A stretch of DNA of 64,000 nucleotides from Snodgrassella alvi (GTDB taxonomy: Bacteria; Pseudomonadota; Gammaproteobacteria; Burkholderiales; Neisseriaceae). Shown one piece after another: positions 16,407 through 24,747 of this stretch. Within the stretch, counting starts at the first letter, position 1, and every line of letters starts with the position of its first letter. The notes below the pieces were generated by a model that saw only the letters and a list, made by a program, of their open reading frames with translations, did no database searches and had not been told where the DNA came from. A program made the translations under genes and the position numbers. The stretch lies in NCBI RefSeq assembly GCF_002777825.1, contig NZ_MEIR01000065.1, positions 1-64,000 of the forward strand. The letters run 5' to 3'.

Positions 16407-17777
16407 CTAGCAGCGTGTCACCGATTGTTTACGTACATAAAACCAGTAATTAATCAGCAAACAGCTCACATAGAAAACGATAAAGCCCCATAACGCCATT
16501 GATTCACTACCAGTAGCCTCAATCGAAGAACCAAAACTTTTCGGAATCAGAAAACCGCCATAAGCACCAATTGCCCCCATAAAGCCCAGCACCGTGGCCG
16601 ACTCCTTGGTTGCATGCATTTCAGCAGCTTTAACATCACCCTGATGCAGTTCACGGTGAAATAGCGAGAAAATCCGTGGCGCCTGCGCATAAGTCGAACC
16701 ATTGCCAATACCACTAAACGCAAACAACAAAATAAAGCTACAGAAGAAGCCAACAAAATTGCCTGCATTTCCGCCCATTGGCTGAAACACCAGCACACCA
16801 ATCACCCCGACAATCATCATTGCATAGCTGATTTCCGTTAACTTCGCAGCCGACATACGGTCAGACAGCCAGCCACCCACCACACGCAGCACTGCACCCA
16901 CAAAAGGCCCCAGAAAAGCCAGCTTGATTGCATCAAGATGTGGGAAAGAACGAGTAATCAACAACGGAAAAGCAGCAGAAAAGCCAATAAATGAACCAAA
17001 CGTACCCACGTACAGCCAGCACAAAATCCAATTGTGCAAACGTTTAAAAATAACTGACTGCTCCTTCAGTGAAGCATTCAGGCTGCCGATATCATCCATA
17101 CCAAACCATGCCGCAAGCGTGCTCAGCACAATAAACGGCACCCATATAAAGCCAGCATTTTGCAGCCACACCTGCGTACTTCCCTGTGGCGTAGTAATCG
17201 TCTGCGCCTCACCGCCCAACGCACCAAACAAACAGGTAGTGATTGCCAGCGGCACTGCAATCTGCACTGCAGAAACACCCAGATTGCCCAAGCCGGCATT
17301 AACACCCATCGCCTGCCCTTTTTCCGCTTTCGGGAAAAACAGACTGATATTCGACATAGAAGAACTAAAATTCGCGCCACCAAAGCCACACAACAGTGCC
17401 AGCACAAACATCGTGCTATAAGAAGTATTTGGATTCTGTACAGCAAAACCCAATCCCAGCGCCGGAATCAGTAAACTGGCTGTAGAAATTGTCGTCCACT
17501 TACGTCCGCCAAAAATTGGTATCACAAACGAATAGAAAATCCGCAAGGTTGCCCCAGATAGAGCCGGTAACGCTGCCAGCCAAAACAGCTCATTACTGCT
17601 GTATTTAAAGCCCACAAGTGGCAGCTTCACCACCGTGACACTCCACACCTGCCAGATAGCAAATGCCAGCAACAGTGCAGGAACCGAAATCCACAAATTC
17701 CTGCGTGCCACCGCACGACCGCCGGCCTGCCAGAACTGCTTGTCTTCCGGCCGCCAGTCTTTCAAAACCTTACCCAT
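16407..17777 (-). CDS. narK: Nitrate/nitrite porter, NarK2 type (MFS, NNP family)
   Basis: 456 residues, twelve predicted membrane segments. It has NNP-family features: an N-terminal hydrophilic part (DWRPEDKQFW), then GFGGANFSSSMSNISLFFP, the nitrate signature, and a second GIGNGSTYAQ-type motif near residue 345. This longer form corresponds to the nitrate/nitrite exchanger type. GAGG precedes the start. About 85 bases separate it from narG, so it is probably in the same operon. Confidence 0.92.
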   Translation of the reverse strand: MGKVLKDWRPEDKQFWQAGGRAVARRNLWISVPALLLAFAIWQVWSVTVVKLPLVGFKYSSNELFWLAALPALSGATLRIFYSFVIPIFGGRKWTTISTASLLIPALGLGFAVQNPNTSYSTMFVLALLCGFGGANFSSSMSNISLFFPKAEKGQAMGVNAGLGNLGVSAVQIAVPLAITTCLFGALGGEAQTITTPQGSTQVWLQNAGFIWVPFIVLSTLAAWFGMDDIGSLNASLKEQSVIFKRLHNWILCWLYVGTFGSFIGFSAAFPLLITRSFPHLDAIKLAFLGPFVGAVLRVVGGWLSDRMSAAKLTEISYAMMIVGVIGVLVFQPMGGNAGNFVGFFCSFILLFAFSGIGNGSTYAQAPRIFSLFHRELHQGDVKAAEMHATKESATVLGFMGAIGAYGGFLIPKSFGSSIEATGSESMALWGFIVFYVSCLLINYWFYVRKQSVTRC

Positions 17778-17789
17778 ACTAACCTCACA

Positions 17790-19016
17790 TTATTGATGCT
17801 TCTGTTTTTTTAATGAAAAATGCATCCAGATTAAACTGATACATACCGTACCAAACATCAGCATAAACGAACTGGAACGTATCCCTGTCCAGTCAACCAA
17901 CACCCCGAACATAATCGGCAGCAGAAAACCACCCAGACCACCGGCCAGACCCACTACACCAGATACTGTGCCCATATCCTCTGGAAACTCATCGGAAATA
18001 AACTTGAATACCGAAGCCTTACCAATCGCCAGCGCCACCCCTACAACAAACAGCAACACCGTAAATACTGTGGCACTTAAACCAATATGCATATCCAGAT
18101 GGCCACTTACCGTACGAATAGACATCTGTGTCTGCGGATAGGACAGCAGAAAGAATGCCACCCAACATACCCACATCACCGCCCAAGTCACCTTATAGGC
18201 ACCATACTTATCCGACAGCCAGCCACCAAAAGCGCGCAGCACACCACCGGGCAACGAAAAACACGCCGCCAGCAACGCCGCCTGCGTCAAATCAAACCGA
18301 TATTCATTAACGTAATAGCTCACCATCCACAGCGAAATACCCACATAGCCGCCAAACACCACCGAATATAGCTGGCTGTATTTCAATACCTGCGGATTTT
18401 TCATCAGGAGAAGCTGTGCCTTCAGACTTGGCTGTTTAGCATTAGCAGCCTTAGGTTCCGGATAGCTGAAAAACCAGAACAGCACCGTAATTACCAGCAG
18501 AATCACCGCATATACCCGTGGTACAACCTGCCAGCAGCCATAAGCTGTAATCAGCGCCGGTGCCAGAAACTTGTTCAGTGCCGCACCAGCATTACCGGCA
18601 CCAAAAATCCCCATTGCCAGCCCCTGCCGCTCCTTGCGAAACCATTTGGCCACATACGGCGTGCCCACTGAAAACGAACCGCCTACCAAGCCCAGCCACA
18701 ATGCAATCCACAAAAACTGGCTATAAGTATGCGCATATTCCAGTAACCATACCGCCGGCACACACACCAGCATCACCAGAAAAAACACAATACGGCTACC
18801 AAAGCGGTCAGCCCAAATACCCAACGGCACCCGAATCAGCGAGCCCGACAATACCGGCATCGCCGTCAGCAAACCAAACTCCGTTTCATTCAGATGCAAT
18901 TGCTGCTTGATAGGTAAACCCAGTACCGCAAACACCATCCAGATCATAAAACAAGTCACAAATGCAATCGTGCTGGATGTAAGCACAGTTACCGACTTCC
19001 TGACTTCAGAATCCAT
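17790..19016 (-). CDS. Nitrate porter, NarK1 type (MFS, NNP family)
   Basis: 408 residues with twelve predicted membrane segments. It has the family's first nitrate signature as GLVGGSFSVGTPYVAKWF and a second glycine-rich one, GVVGLAGGLGGFLLP. The shorter type 1 form is thought to work as a nitrate/proton symporter that starts import before nitrite builds up. It is the first gene of the porter-reductase operon, 12 bases before the second porter. GGGAG lies upstream of the ATG. The arrangement of a type 1 plus a type 2 porter before narGHJI is known from other denitrifying or nitrate-respiring proteobacteria. Confidence 0.9.
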   Translation of the reverse strand: MDSEVRKSVTVLTSSTIAFVTCFMIWMVFAVLGLPIKQQLHLNETEFGLLTAMPVLSGSLIRVPLGIWADRFGSRIVFFLVMLVCVPAVWLLEYAHTYSQFLWIALWLGLVGGSFSVGTPYVAKWFRKERQGLAMGIFGAGNAGAALNKFLAPALITAYGCWQVVPRVYAVILLVITVLFWFFSYPEPKAANAKQPSLKAQLLLMKNPQVLKYSQLYSVVFGGYVGISLWMVSYYVNEYRFDLTQAALLAACFSLPGGVLRAFGGWLSDKYGAYKVTWAVMWVCWVAFFLLSYPQTQMSIRTVSGHLDMHIGLSATVFTVLLFVVGVALAIGKASVFKFISDEFPEDMGTVSGVVGLAGGLGGFLLPIMFGVLVDWTGIRSSSFMLMFGTVCISLIWMHFSLKKQKHQ

Positions 19017-19121
19017 CCCGCCACTCCCAAAAATAACTTAGCCTAGTGTACGGAATCATCCCTGCATATCCCATTAGTCATCAGATGCAGAAGCAGTAAC
19101 CCAAAAGAACAAGCCCATATA

Positions 19122-19156
19122 AGCAAAATGGCCTATTGACAAAATCAACAGGCCAT
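19122..19156 (-). terminator. Terminator after narL
   Basis: On the minus strand ATGGCCTGTTGA and TCAATAGGCCAT pair with one mismatch and are followed by TTTTG. It lies between narL and the first porter gene, so narXL and the porter operon are probably separate transcripts. Confidence 0.6.
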
Positions 19157-19204
19157 ATACACACTCAAAAATTCTACAACTACCACTCAACAACTACCCC
19201 ATAA

Positions 19205-19858
19205 CTACTTATCCATACCGTGCTCAACCGCATACACCGCAGCCTGCACCCTGCTTACCACATTCAGCTTGCGCAGAATATTCTGCACATGCACCTTCAC
19301 CGTACTTTCCGTAACCTCCAGATTGCGAGCAATCAGCTTATTACTGTTGCCACGCGCAAGCCAGCGCAGAATTTCCCGTTCCCGCGGCGTTAACGGTTCC
19401 TTTACATCATCAGCAACTTGTTCCTGCTGGCGTAACTGCGTAACCAATTTGCTGGTCATCTCTGGCGACAGCACACTATCCCCATTAATCGCCTTCTCAA
19501 TACTATCCAGCAGAAACTCAGTATCTATATTCTTCAGCAGATAACCACGCGCACCCAGTCGCATACATTCCACCAAATCACTACCATCCTCCGATACCGT
19601 CAGCATCAGTACCACTTGCTGCGGATTGTGATTCATCATCTGCGGTAGCGCTTCCAGCCCGCGCATCACCGGCATATCCAAATCCAGCAGTACCGCATCC
19701 GGTTTTAACTGCTGCTGCATCTTCACCCCCTCCAGCCCGTCTGTGGCCTCACCCACTACCTCAAACCGCGCACAACTGTCAATCAACGCACGCAAACCAC
19801 GCCGAAACAGCGTATGGTCATCTACAATCAGAATCCGGTATTTTTTCCCGTCAAGCAT
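19205..19858 (-). CDS. narL: Nitrate/nitrite response regulator
   Basis: 217 residues from MLDGKKYRILIVDDH, preceded by TGGGGA. Residues 5-120 are a receiver domain (acidic pocket IVDDH, phospho-acceptor Asp in AVLLDLDMPV, Lys in YLLKN). The C-terminus is a LuxR/GerE helix-turn-helix (LTPREREILRWLARGNSNKLIA...TVKVHVQNILRKL). Phosphorylated NarL normally activates narG and porter genes when nitrate is present. It follows narX by about 23 bases. I could not pick out NarL heptamers reliably. Confidence 0.95.
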   Translation of the reverse strand: MLDGKKYRILIVDDHTLFRRGLRALIDSCARFEVVGEATDGLEGVKMQQQLKPDAVLLDLDMPVMRGLEALPQMMNHNPQQVVLMLTVSEDGSDLVECMRLGARGYLLKNIDTEFLLDSIEKAINGDSVLSPEMTSKLVTQLRQQEQVADDVKEPLTPREREILRWLARGNSNKLIARNLEVTESTVKVHVQNILRKLNVVSRVQAAVYAVEHGMDK

Positions 19859-19881
19859 CAACATCCCCAAAAAAAAACAAT

Positions 19882-21828
19882 TTACTCCTGCGTATGAATA
19901 TACTGGCGTGGCACCATCAACTCCACACAAGCCCCACTGCCTGTCCGTGCAAAAATCCTTAATTGCCCGTTAATCTTGCCGGCACGCTCTTTCATTATAT
20001 GAATACCTACATGCCCCTGCTGCCCTTTTTGCTCCAGCGTATTCTCAGCAAAACCCACACCATTATCCTCAATCCACAGATTCAAACGATCAGCCATATA
20101 CGCCAGCCGCACCCGTACAGCATTGGCCTGCGCATGTTTACGCACATTTGACAAAGCCTCTTGCACAATAAACACCACCTGCAACTGCACATCCGATTCC
20201 ACCTCATACACATCTCCCTCTACCGACCAGTCTACCGCTATATCGGTTTGCTGTTCAAAGCGCTTCATCACCCCCTGTAACGAACTGATCAGCCCCTCCG
20301 ATACCAATCGAACCCGAAAATTCGATAGCAACTCGCGCACATCATCATAACACTGCTGAATGCCCTCATGGATAAAATCCAGCGTCTGTGCCGCCTGCTC
20401 CTCCTTCTGCTCCGAAAGTGCCTTTTCCAGCACCTGCACCTGCATATTCATAAATGACAGCGACTGCGCAATACTGTCATGTAAACCCTGCGCCATCAGA
20501 TTGCGCTCCTCCAGAATCGCCATCTGCTTATCCAGCTCATTCAGGCGCATACTCTCAATCGCAATTCCAAACTGGCTGCACACCGTTGAAATCAGACGCT
20601 GATTTTCCTCACTCAGCGTAAACGGCACCAGCGCAAACAGATGTAGCATACCAATTTCATCTTCCACCGACTTCACCGCAAAAGTCAAACAAAATGGCAA
20701 AGTCTGCCTCATCTGGCAGCAACCATCATTTGCAGCATGAATCTGCAATTGCTCATTCGTAATCATCTGCCCCGATTGCAGCAACTGCGTGCAGTGCCCG
20801 CCATCACAGCGATAATCGCGAAACCTGTCCACCTGCTCTTCCGTCAGCCCGTCCGAACCCGCTACCTCCAGCATCTGCGAATGACGATTTTTCAACTGCA
20901 CCACACATGCATCCGCACCACTGAATGCCTTCATCTTATGCATAAACACCTGCACCAGCACCGAAAGATCATGTTGCTCCTGAAACAGCGACGTCATAGC
21001 ATACAACACCGCCAGCTCACGATTACGTTTCACCACCGCCTGAGTCTGTTCAGCCACCCGGTTTTCCAGCGTGTCATATACCTCATACAACTTTGCCGCC
21101 ATCAGATTAAACCCATCAGCAACCTGCCCAAACTCATTAGCCGTGCCAAGCTGCAAGCGCGTATCAAAAAAGCCTTTCCCAATCTGACTAATCCCCTGAT
21201 TCAGACGCAGCAACGGCACAATCACCAAATGATGTAGCAGCACCAGCGAAACAATCGCCGAAAACACCGCCATCACAAGCAATAGAGCCTGTAACCAGCG
21301 CAGCAATCGAATATTATGTGTATTATCCTGCTCAATCAGCAGTACCAGCTTATCAATCACCGCCGTAAACTCCTGTGCCTGCGCCAGAAACGCCGCATCA
21401 TTTAACCTGCCCTGTAAATATGCCTCACGATCACTCAAAAAAACCTGAAGTTGTACTTCAACCTTAACCACCTGAGCTAGCAACTGCCGATGACGTAAAC
21501 CGTTTACAAACCCCGCCTCATGCAACTGACGCAAACGACCAAGAATCGCCTCGAACTGGCGTTGCTCATGCACAAATTGCTGTTCAATTCCCGGCGTTTT
21601 CGTCACCAGCACCATATAAAACACCCGCTTGCGCAAACTGCCAGCTTCATTGATTGCCATCCCCAGCTCCTCCAGCCGCCAAGATGTATTCAGCGACAGC
21701 CCTACCAGACTGGTAGCCAGAAACAGCCAAATCGTAATCATGACCACCAATACCCGTGAAAGCTTTTGCCCACGTAAGAACGAGCGATCAAATTTTTGCC
21801 ATAGATTTTTCATAACATCTGATTTCAT
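19882..21828 (-). CDS. narX: Nitrate/nitrite sensor histidine kinase
   Basis: 648 residues. There are two membrane segments (about 25-45 and 178-200) around a periplasmic sensor part that contains the nitrate-sensing P-box (INEAGSLRKRVF). Then come a HAMP domain, a GAF-like cysteine-containing module (~275-420) and a HisKA_3/HATPase pair with the phospho-acceptor block ERNLMAQGLHDSIAQSLSF. It phosphorylates NarL. The start at 21828 lacks a clear ribosome binding site; a second ATG five codons in is possible. Confidence 0.94.
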   Translation of the reverse strand: MKSDVMKNLWQKFDRSFLRGQKLSRVLVVMITIWLFLATSLVGLSLNTSWRLEELGMAINEAGSLRKRVFYMVLVTKTPGIEQQFVHEQRQFEAILGRLRQLHEAGFVNGLRHRQLLAQVVKVEVQLQVFLSDREAYLQGRLNDAAFLAQAQEFTAVIDKLVLLIEQDNTHNIRLLRWLQALLLVMAVFSAIVSLVLLHHLVIVPLLRLNQGISQIGKGFFDTRLQLGTANEFGQVADGFNLMAAKLYEVYDTLENRVAEQTQAVVKRNRELAVLYAMTSLFQEQHDLSVLVQVFMHKMKAFSGADACVVQLKNRHSQMLEVAGSDGLTEEQVDRFRDYRCDGGHCTQLLQSGQMITNEQLQIHAANDGCCQMRQTLPFCLTFAVKSVEDEIGMLHLFALVPFTLSEENQRLISTVCSQFGIAIESMRLNELDKQMAILEERNLMAQGLHDSIAQSLSFMNMQVQVLEKALSEQKEEQAAQTLDFIHEGIQQCYDDVRELLSNFRVRLVSEGLISSLQGVMKRFEQQTDIAVDWSVEGDVYEVESDVQLQVVFIVQEALSNVRKHAQANAVRVRLAYMADRLNLWIEDNGVGFAENTLEQKGQQGHVGIHIMKERAGKINGQLRIFARTGSGACVELMVPRQYIHTQE

Positions 21829-21841
21829 TGATTGACAGCAA
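21828..21841. promoter_or_regulatory. FNR-like site next to the narX start
   Basis: TTGATTGACAGCAA matches the FNR consensus TTGAT-N4-ATCAA at nine of ten positions. It touches the annotated narX start codon, which is too close for a normal -41.5 activator site. It may be a repressor-type site, serve a misassigned start, or be chance. Confidence 0.3.
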
Positions 21842-22047
21842 TATAACTGAAAAGTTAGAATACATTATCGATAATTTTTTAAATTATTTGATAAATTTTG
21901 TTATGCATGCATTAATAAAACTGATATATTTATGTTGGATTCAAAGTAACAAAATATATTTAATCTGTGTCAAGTATCATTAAGTAGTCCAGCTTTAAAA
22001 GCTCAAAAGTAAGATTTCAAACTTTAAGTAAGTAAGGGAATAACACT

Positions 22048-22416
22048 ATGCCGTGGATATATAGTCAAAGTACAGGTATATTGAAACATAATGGGCAATT
22101 CGTAGCAAAAGGATATGCAGGTAAAGGTATTGGTAAAAATGTTCCTAAAATGGAAAATGTACCAAATATTGGACCAATTCCTAAAGGCAAATACACAATG
22201 AATGAATTAATTCAATCTCATCCTACTACAGGAAAATATTCAATAAGATTACTACCAGCTTCCAATAATAAAATGTATGGTAGATCTGGTTTTTTAATCC
22301 ATGGTGATAGCCGCACGAACCCGGGAACTGCCTCTTCTGGATGTATTATTCTAGAATATGTATACAGGAAAAAAATGTGGGAAAGCAATGATAGACAAAT
22401 TGAGGTGATAGAATGA
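22048..22416 (+). CDS. Tlde1-like L,D-transpeptidase effector (DUF2778)
   Basis: 122 residues with no signal peptide. The C-terminal half has the Tlde1/YkuD-like catalytic pattern: His85 in FLIHGDSR and Cys99 in ASSGCII, 14 residues apart. N-terminal features WIYSQSTG and NGQFVAKGYAG and the GPIPKGKYT block fit DUF2778. Tlde1 proteins are T6SS effectors that trim or modify tetrapeptide stems in the target periplasm (established for Salmonella). The stop overlaps the next gene's ATG (ATGA), and that gene encodes an exported partner. Base composition is more AT-rich than the nar genes. Delivery by T6SS is inferred. Confidence 0.82.
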   Translation: MPWIYSQSTGILKHNGQFVAKGYAGKGIGKNVPKMENVPNIGPIPKGKYTMNELIQSHPTTGKYSIRLLPASNNKMYGRSGFLIHGDSRTNPGTASSGCIILEYVYRKKMWESNDRQIEVIE

Positions 22417-22754
22417 AAAAAATCACAACTATGATATTATTGGGAATGTTTCCTATTTTTTCTCTTGCAAAAGCATTTGATTGTCACTCATGGCCTATGA
22501 ATATGGCTGAAGTTTGGATGAAAAATGCTGGGATTGTTAATATCCAAAGTTTAGATGAATCAAAAACTAAAATAACATTATTAGCCTCAGAAAAAAAGAA
22601 AAACGGACTATATACACAAATTTTTCATTTTATTTTTTATGACAAAAAAGGGAGATCATACGAAGTAATCACGAAAAATGAAGCTTCTGATGACGAATGT
22701 TCGATGAGTAGTGTAAATAGTTATTTAGTATCAAAAAGTGATATTAATTACTAA
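22413..22754 (+). CDS. Candidate immunity protein to the Tlde1-like effector, copy 1
   Basis: 113 residues with a clear signal peptide (MKKITTMILLGMFPIFSLAKA). The mature part of about 92 residues has two conserved cysteines, in FDCHSWPMNM and DDECSMSS, and ends SYLVSKSD. It overlaps the effector by four bases and its ribosome binding site GAGG lies in the last effector codons. Location, export and coupling make it the likely periplasmic immunity protein (Tldi1 role), though I cannot confirm the family by sequence. Confidence 0.72.
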   Translation: MKKITTMILLGMFPIFSLAKAFDCHSWPMNMAEVWMKNAGIVNIQSLDESKTKITLLASEKKKNGLYTQIFHFIFYDKKGRSYEVITKNEASDDECSMSSVNSYLVSKSDINY

Positions 22755-22794
22755 AAAAGCCCTGTCAATAAACTTTATAAATAAATATCATTAA

Positions 22795-22869
22795 ACCAGC
22801 GTTGCCTTAAACCTATGTATTGGAAAAATCTGGAAAAATAATGATAGACTGCTTGAGGTAATAGAATGA
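22795..22869 (+). pseudogene. Remnant of a Tlde1-like effector 3' end
   Basis: A 25-codon frame without a start ends WKNNDRLLEVIE and a TGA that overlaps the next ATG. The intact effector ends MWESNDRQIEVIE at the same position relative to its immunity gene. The upstream frame is closed by a stop and the His part of the active site is gone. So an effector once stood before the second immunity gene and only its tip remains. Confidence 0.65.
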
Positions 22870-23205
22870 AAAAAAACTTATTAGCAATATTATTAGGAGT
22901 TTTTCCTATAGTGTGTTTGGCAAAAGAACCAGATTGTTACAATTGGCCTATGAACATGACCAAAGCTTGGTTAAAAAATGCTAATATTACTGATATCCAT
23001 AATTTAGATGAATCTAAAACAAAAATAACTTTATTGGCCTCTGAAAAAAAGAAAAAAGATTTATATATAGAAATTTACCATTTTGTTTTTTTTTGATAAA
23101 CAAGGAAATACTTACGAGGTAATTACTCAAAATGAAGCTTCACAGGAAGAATGTTCCATAAGTGATGTAAATAGTTATTTAATATCTAAAAGCCATACCC
23201 ATTGA
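22866..23205 (+). pseudogene. Candidate immunity paralogue 2, frameshifted in a poly-T run
   Basis: Signal peptide and mature domain are like copy 1 (DCYNWPMNMTKAWLKN). At 23086-23094 a run of nine T's shifts the frame and gives FVFF-stop after 76 residues. In the other frame the protein continues as DKQGNTYEVITQNEAS to SYLISKSHTH, stop at 23203-23205. Eight T's would restore a full protein of about 113 residues. It may be a dead gene, a phase-variable gene or one rescued by slippage. Confidence 0.75.
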
Positions 23206-23302
23206 TAAATCTGACATGATTTTTTCAGGAAAGATGTCTATTAGAAGACAACATAAACCTGTTGCTTTCGATTTCTTTAATTAAAGAGGTGAGCATAGTG
23301 AA

Positions 23303-23644
23303 ATGAAAAATCTTCCTTTAATAATATTATTAGCCATATTCCCTATTCTATCTTTTGCAAAAGCACCAGACTGCCACAATTGGCCTATGAATATGACTAA
23401 AGGTTGGTTAAAAAATGCCAACATTACTGATATCTATAATTTAGATGAATCTAAAACAAAAATAACTTTATTAGCCTCTGAGAAAAAAAAGAATGGATTA
23501 TATACACAAATTTATCATTTCGTTTTTTATGATAAAAAAGGGAAATCATATGAAGTGATCACCAAGAATGAAGCTTCATATGAAGAATGCTCTATGAGTC
23601 AGGTAAATAGCTATTTAATTTCCAAAAGAGATATTAATTACTGA
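23303..23644 (+). CDS. Candidate immunity paralogue 3
   Basis: 113 residues, signal peptide MKNLPLIILLAIFPILSFAKA, then DCHNWPMNMTKGW and YEECSMSQVNSYLISK. Both cysteines are kept. It is preceded by GAGGTGAGCATAGTGAA, which resembles the end of the effector gene and supplies the ribosome binding site. The mature part is closest to copy 4. Likely a second-specificity or spare antidote. Confidence 0.7.
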   Translation: MKNLPLIILLAIFPILSFAKAPDCHNWPMNMTKGWLKNANITDIYNLDESKTKITLLASEKKKNGLYTQIYHFVFYDKKGKSYEVITKNEASYEECSMSQVNSYLISKRDINY

Positions 23645-23811
23645 ATTCAAATATTCGAAATCTACTTAGGCTCTAAGCATCATCACTTTTAATTAAGCTT
23701 ACTAACAAATCAATTGAGCCTATAGAAATTAAAAAACTCTTTATAAAAACATTGCTAGCAATGTTTTAGGGAAATTGCACAAAGATGAACATAAACAAAT
23801 TTAGGTACAGA

Positions 23812-24153
23812 ATGGAAAAACTATTTACAATAATATTATTGAGTATACTCCCTACCCTATCTTTTGCCAAAGCACCTGATTGCCACAACTGGCCAATGAA
23901 TATGACTAAAGGTTGGTTGAAAAACGCTAATATAACTGACATCTATAATTTAGATGAATCAAAAACTAAAGTGACTTTACTAGCATCAGAAAAAAAGAAA
24001 AAAGATTTATACATTCAAATATATCATTTTGTTTTTTATGATAGAAATGGAGGCACATACGAAGTTATTACCCAAAATAAAGCTTCACATGAAGAATGTT
24101 CAATGAGTAGTGTAAATAGCTATTTAATATCCAATAGTCGTATTCTTTATTAA
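23812..24153 (+). CDS. Candidate immunity paralogue 4
   Basis: 113 residues from MEKLFTIILL, the start that aligns with the other copies; an in-frame ATG at 23785 would give an awkward nine-residue extension before the signal peptide. The mature part keeps DCHNWPMNM and EECSMSSVNSYLIS. The bases before the start (AAACAAATTTAGGTACAGA) still resemble the effector 3' end. Nothing suggests a separate promoter. Confidence 0.7.
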   Translation: MEKLFTIILLSILPTLSFAKAPDCHNWPMNMTKGWLKNANITDIYNLDESKTKVTLLASEKKKKDLYIQIYHFVFYDRNGGTYEVITQNKASHEECSMSSVNSYLISNSRILY

Positions 24154-24221
24154 AATATAGATATGAAGATTTATAAAATGAATATGGTTTTATTCATTCA
24201 ATAGCAACCTTAGGAGATAAA

Positions 24222-24563
24222 ATGAAGAAATTCTTTTTAATGTTATTACTAGGTATATTTCCAACCTTATCTTTCGCGAAAGCACCTAATTGTTTTTCAT
24301 GGCCCATGTCCATGACTGAAATCTGGATGAAAAACGCTGGAATAGTTGATATTAAAGATTTAGACGAACCTAAAACTAAAATAACATTAATGGCAACAGA
24401 AAAAAAGGGGAAGGATTTATATACTCAAATTTATCATTTTATTTTTTATGATAAATATAATAATTCTTATGAGATAATTACAAAGATTGATTCTTCACAT
24501 GATGAGTGCTCTATAAGTAGTGTTAACGGATACTTAATATCAAAAAACTTTATCATCTCATGA
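24222..24563 (+). CDS. Candidate immunity paralogue 5
   Basis: 113 residues: signal peptide MKKFFLMLLLGIFPTLSFAKA, then NCFSWPMSMTEIWMKNAGIVD, nearer to copy 1 than to copies 3 and 4. The two cysteines are conserved (DECSISSVNGYLISK). AGGAG precedes the ATG. The spread of sequence across the array suggests that paralogues arrived or diverged separately rather than by recent duplication, unlike the array at 1-1880. Confidence 0.7.
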   Translation: MKKFFLMLLLGIFPTLSFAKAPNCFSWPMSMTEIWMKNAGIVDIKDLDEPKTKITLMATEKKGKDLYTQIYHFIFYDKYNNSYEIITKIDSSHDECSISSVNGYLISKNFIIS

Positions 24564-24638
24564 CAATTATTTTTTAAATAAAAATGAATATGAATCACTT
24601 GTTCACAATTCTTTTTATAAACGAAGTGAGAATATATA

Positions 24639-24747
24639 ATGAAAATTTTTTAATAATATCCTTAGGATTCTTTCCCACCCTAGCCCCTGATTACCACAAT
24701 TGGCCTATGAATATGACTAAAGGCTGGTAAAAAAATACTAACATTAC
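24639..24747 (+). pseudogene. Sixth immunity paralogue, decayed and cut by an IS
   Basis: ATGAAAATTTTTTAA stops at once, but the following sequence still reads GFFPTLAP, DYHNWPMNMTKGW and NTNIT in shifted frames, matching the start of the family. It has lost the first cysteine, has an internal stop after TKGW, and ends where the IS begins at 24748. The 3' part is not found after the IS block. Confidence 0.7.

Noticed and set aside
19136-19148. FNR site TTGAC-AAA-ATCAA upstream of the first porter gene
   Set aside because: The spacer is three bases instead of four, and the sequence is part of a terminator hairpin.
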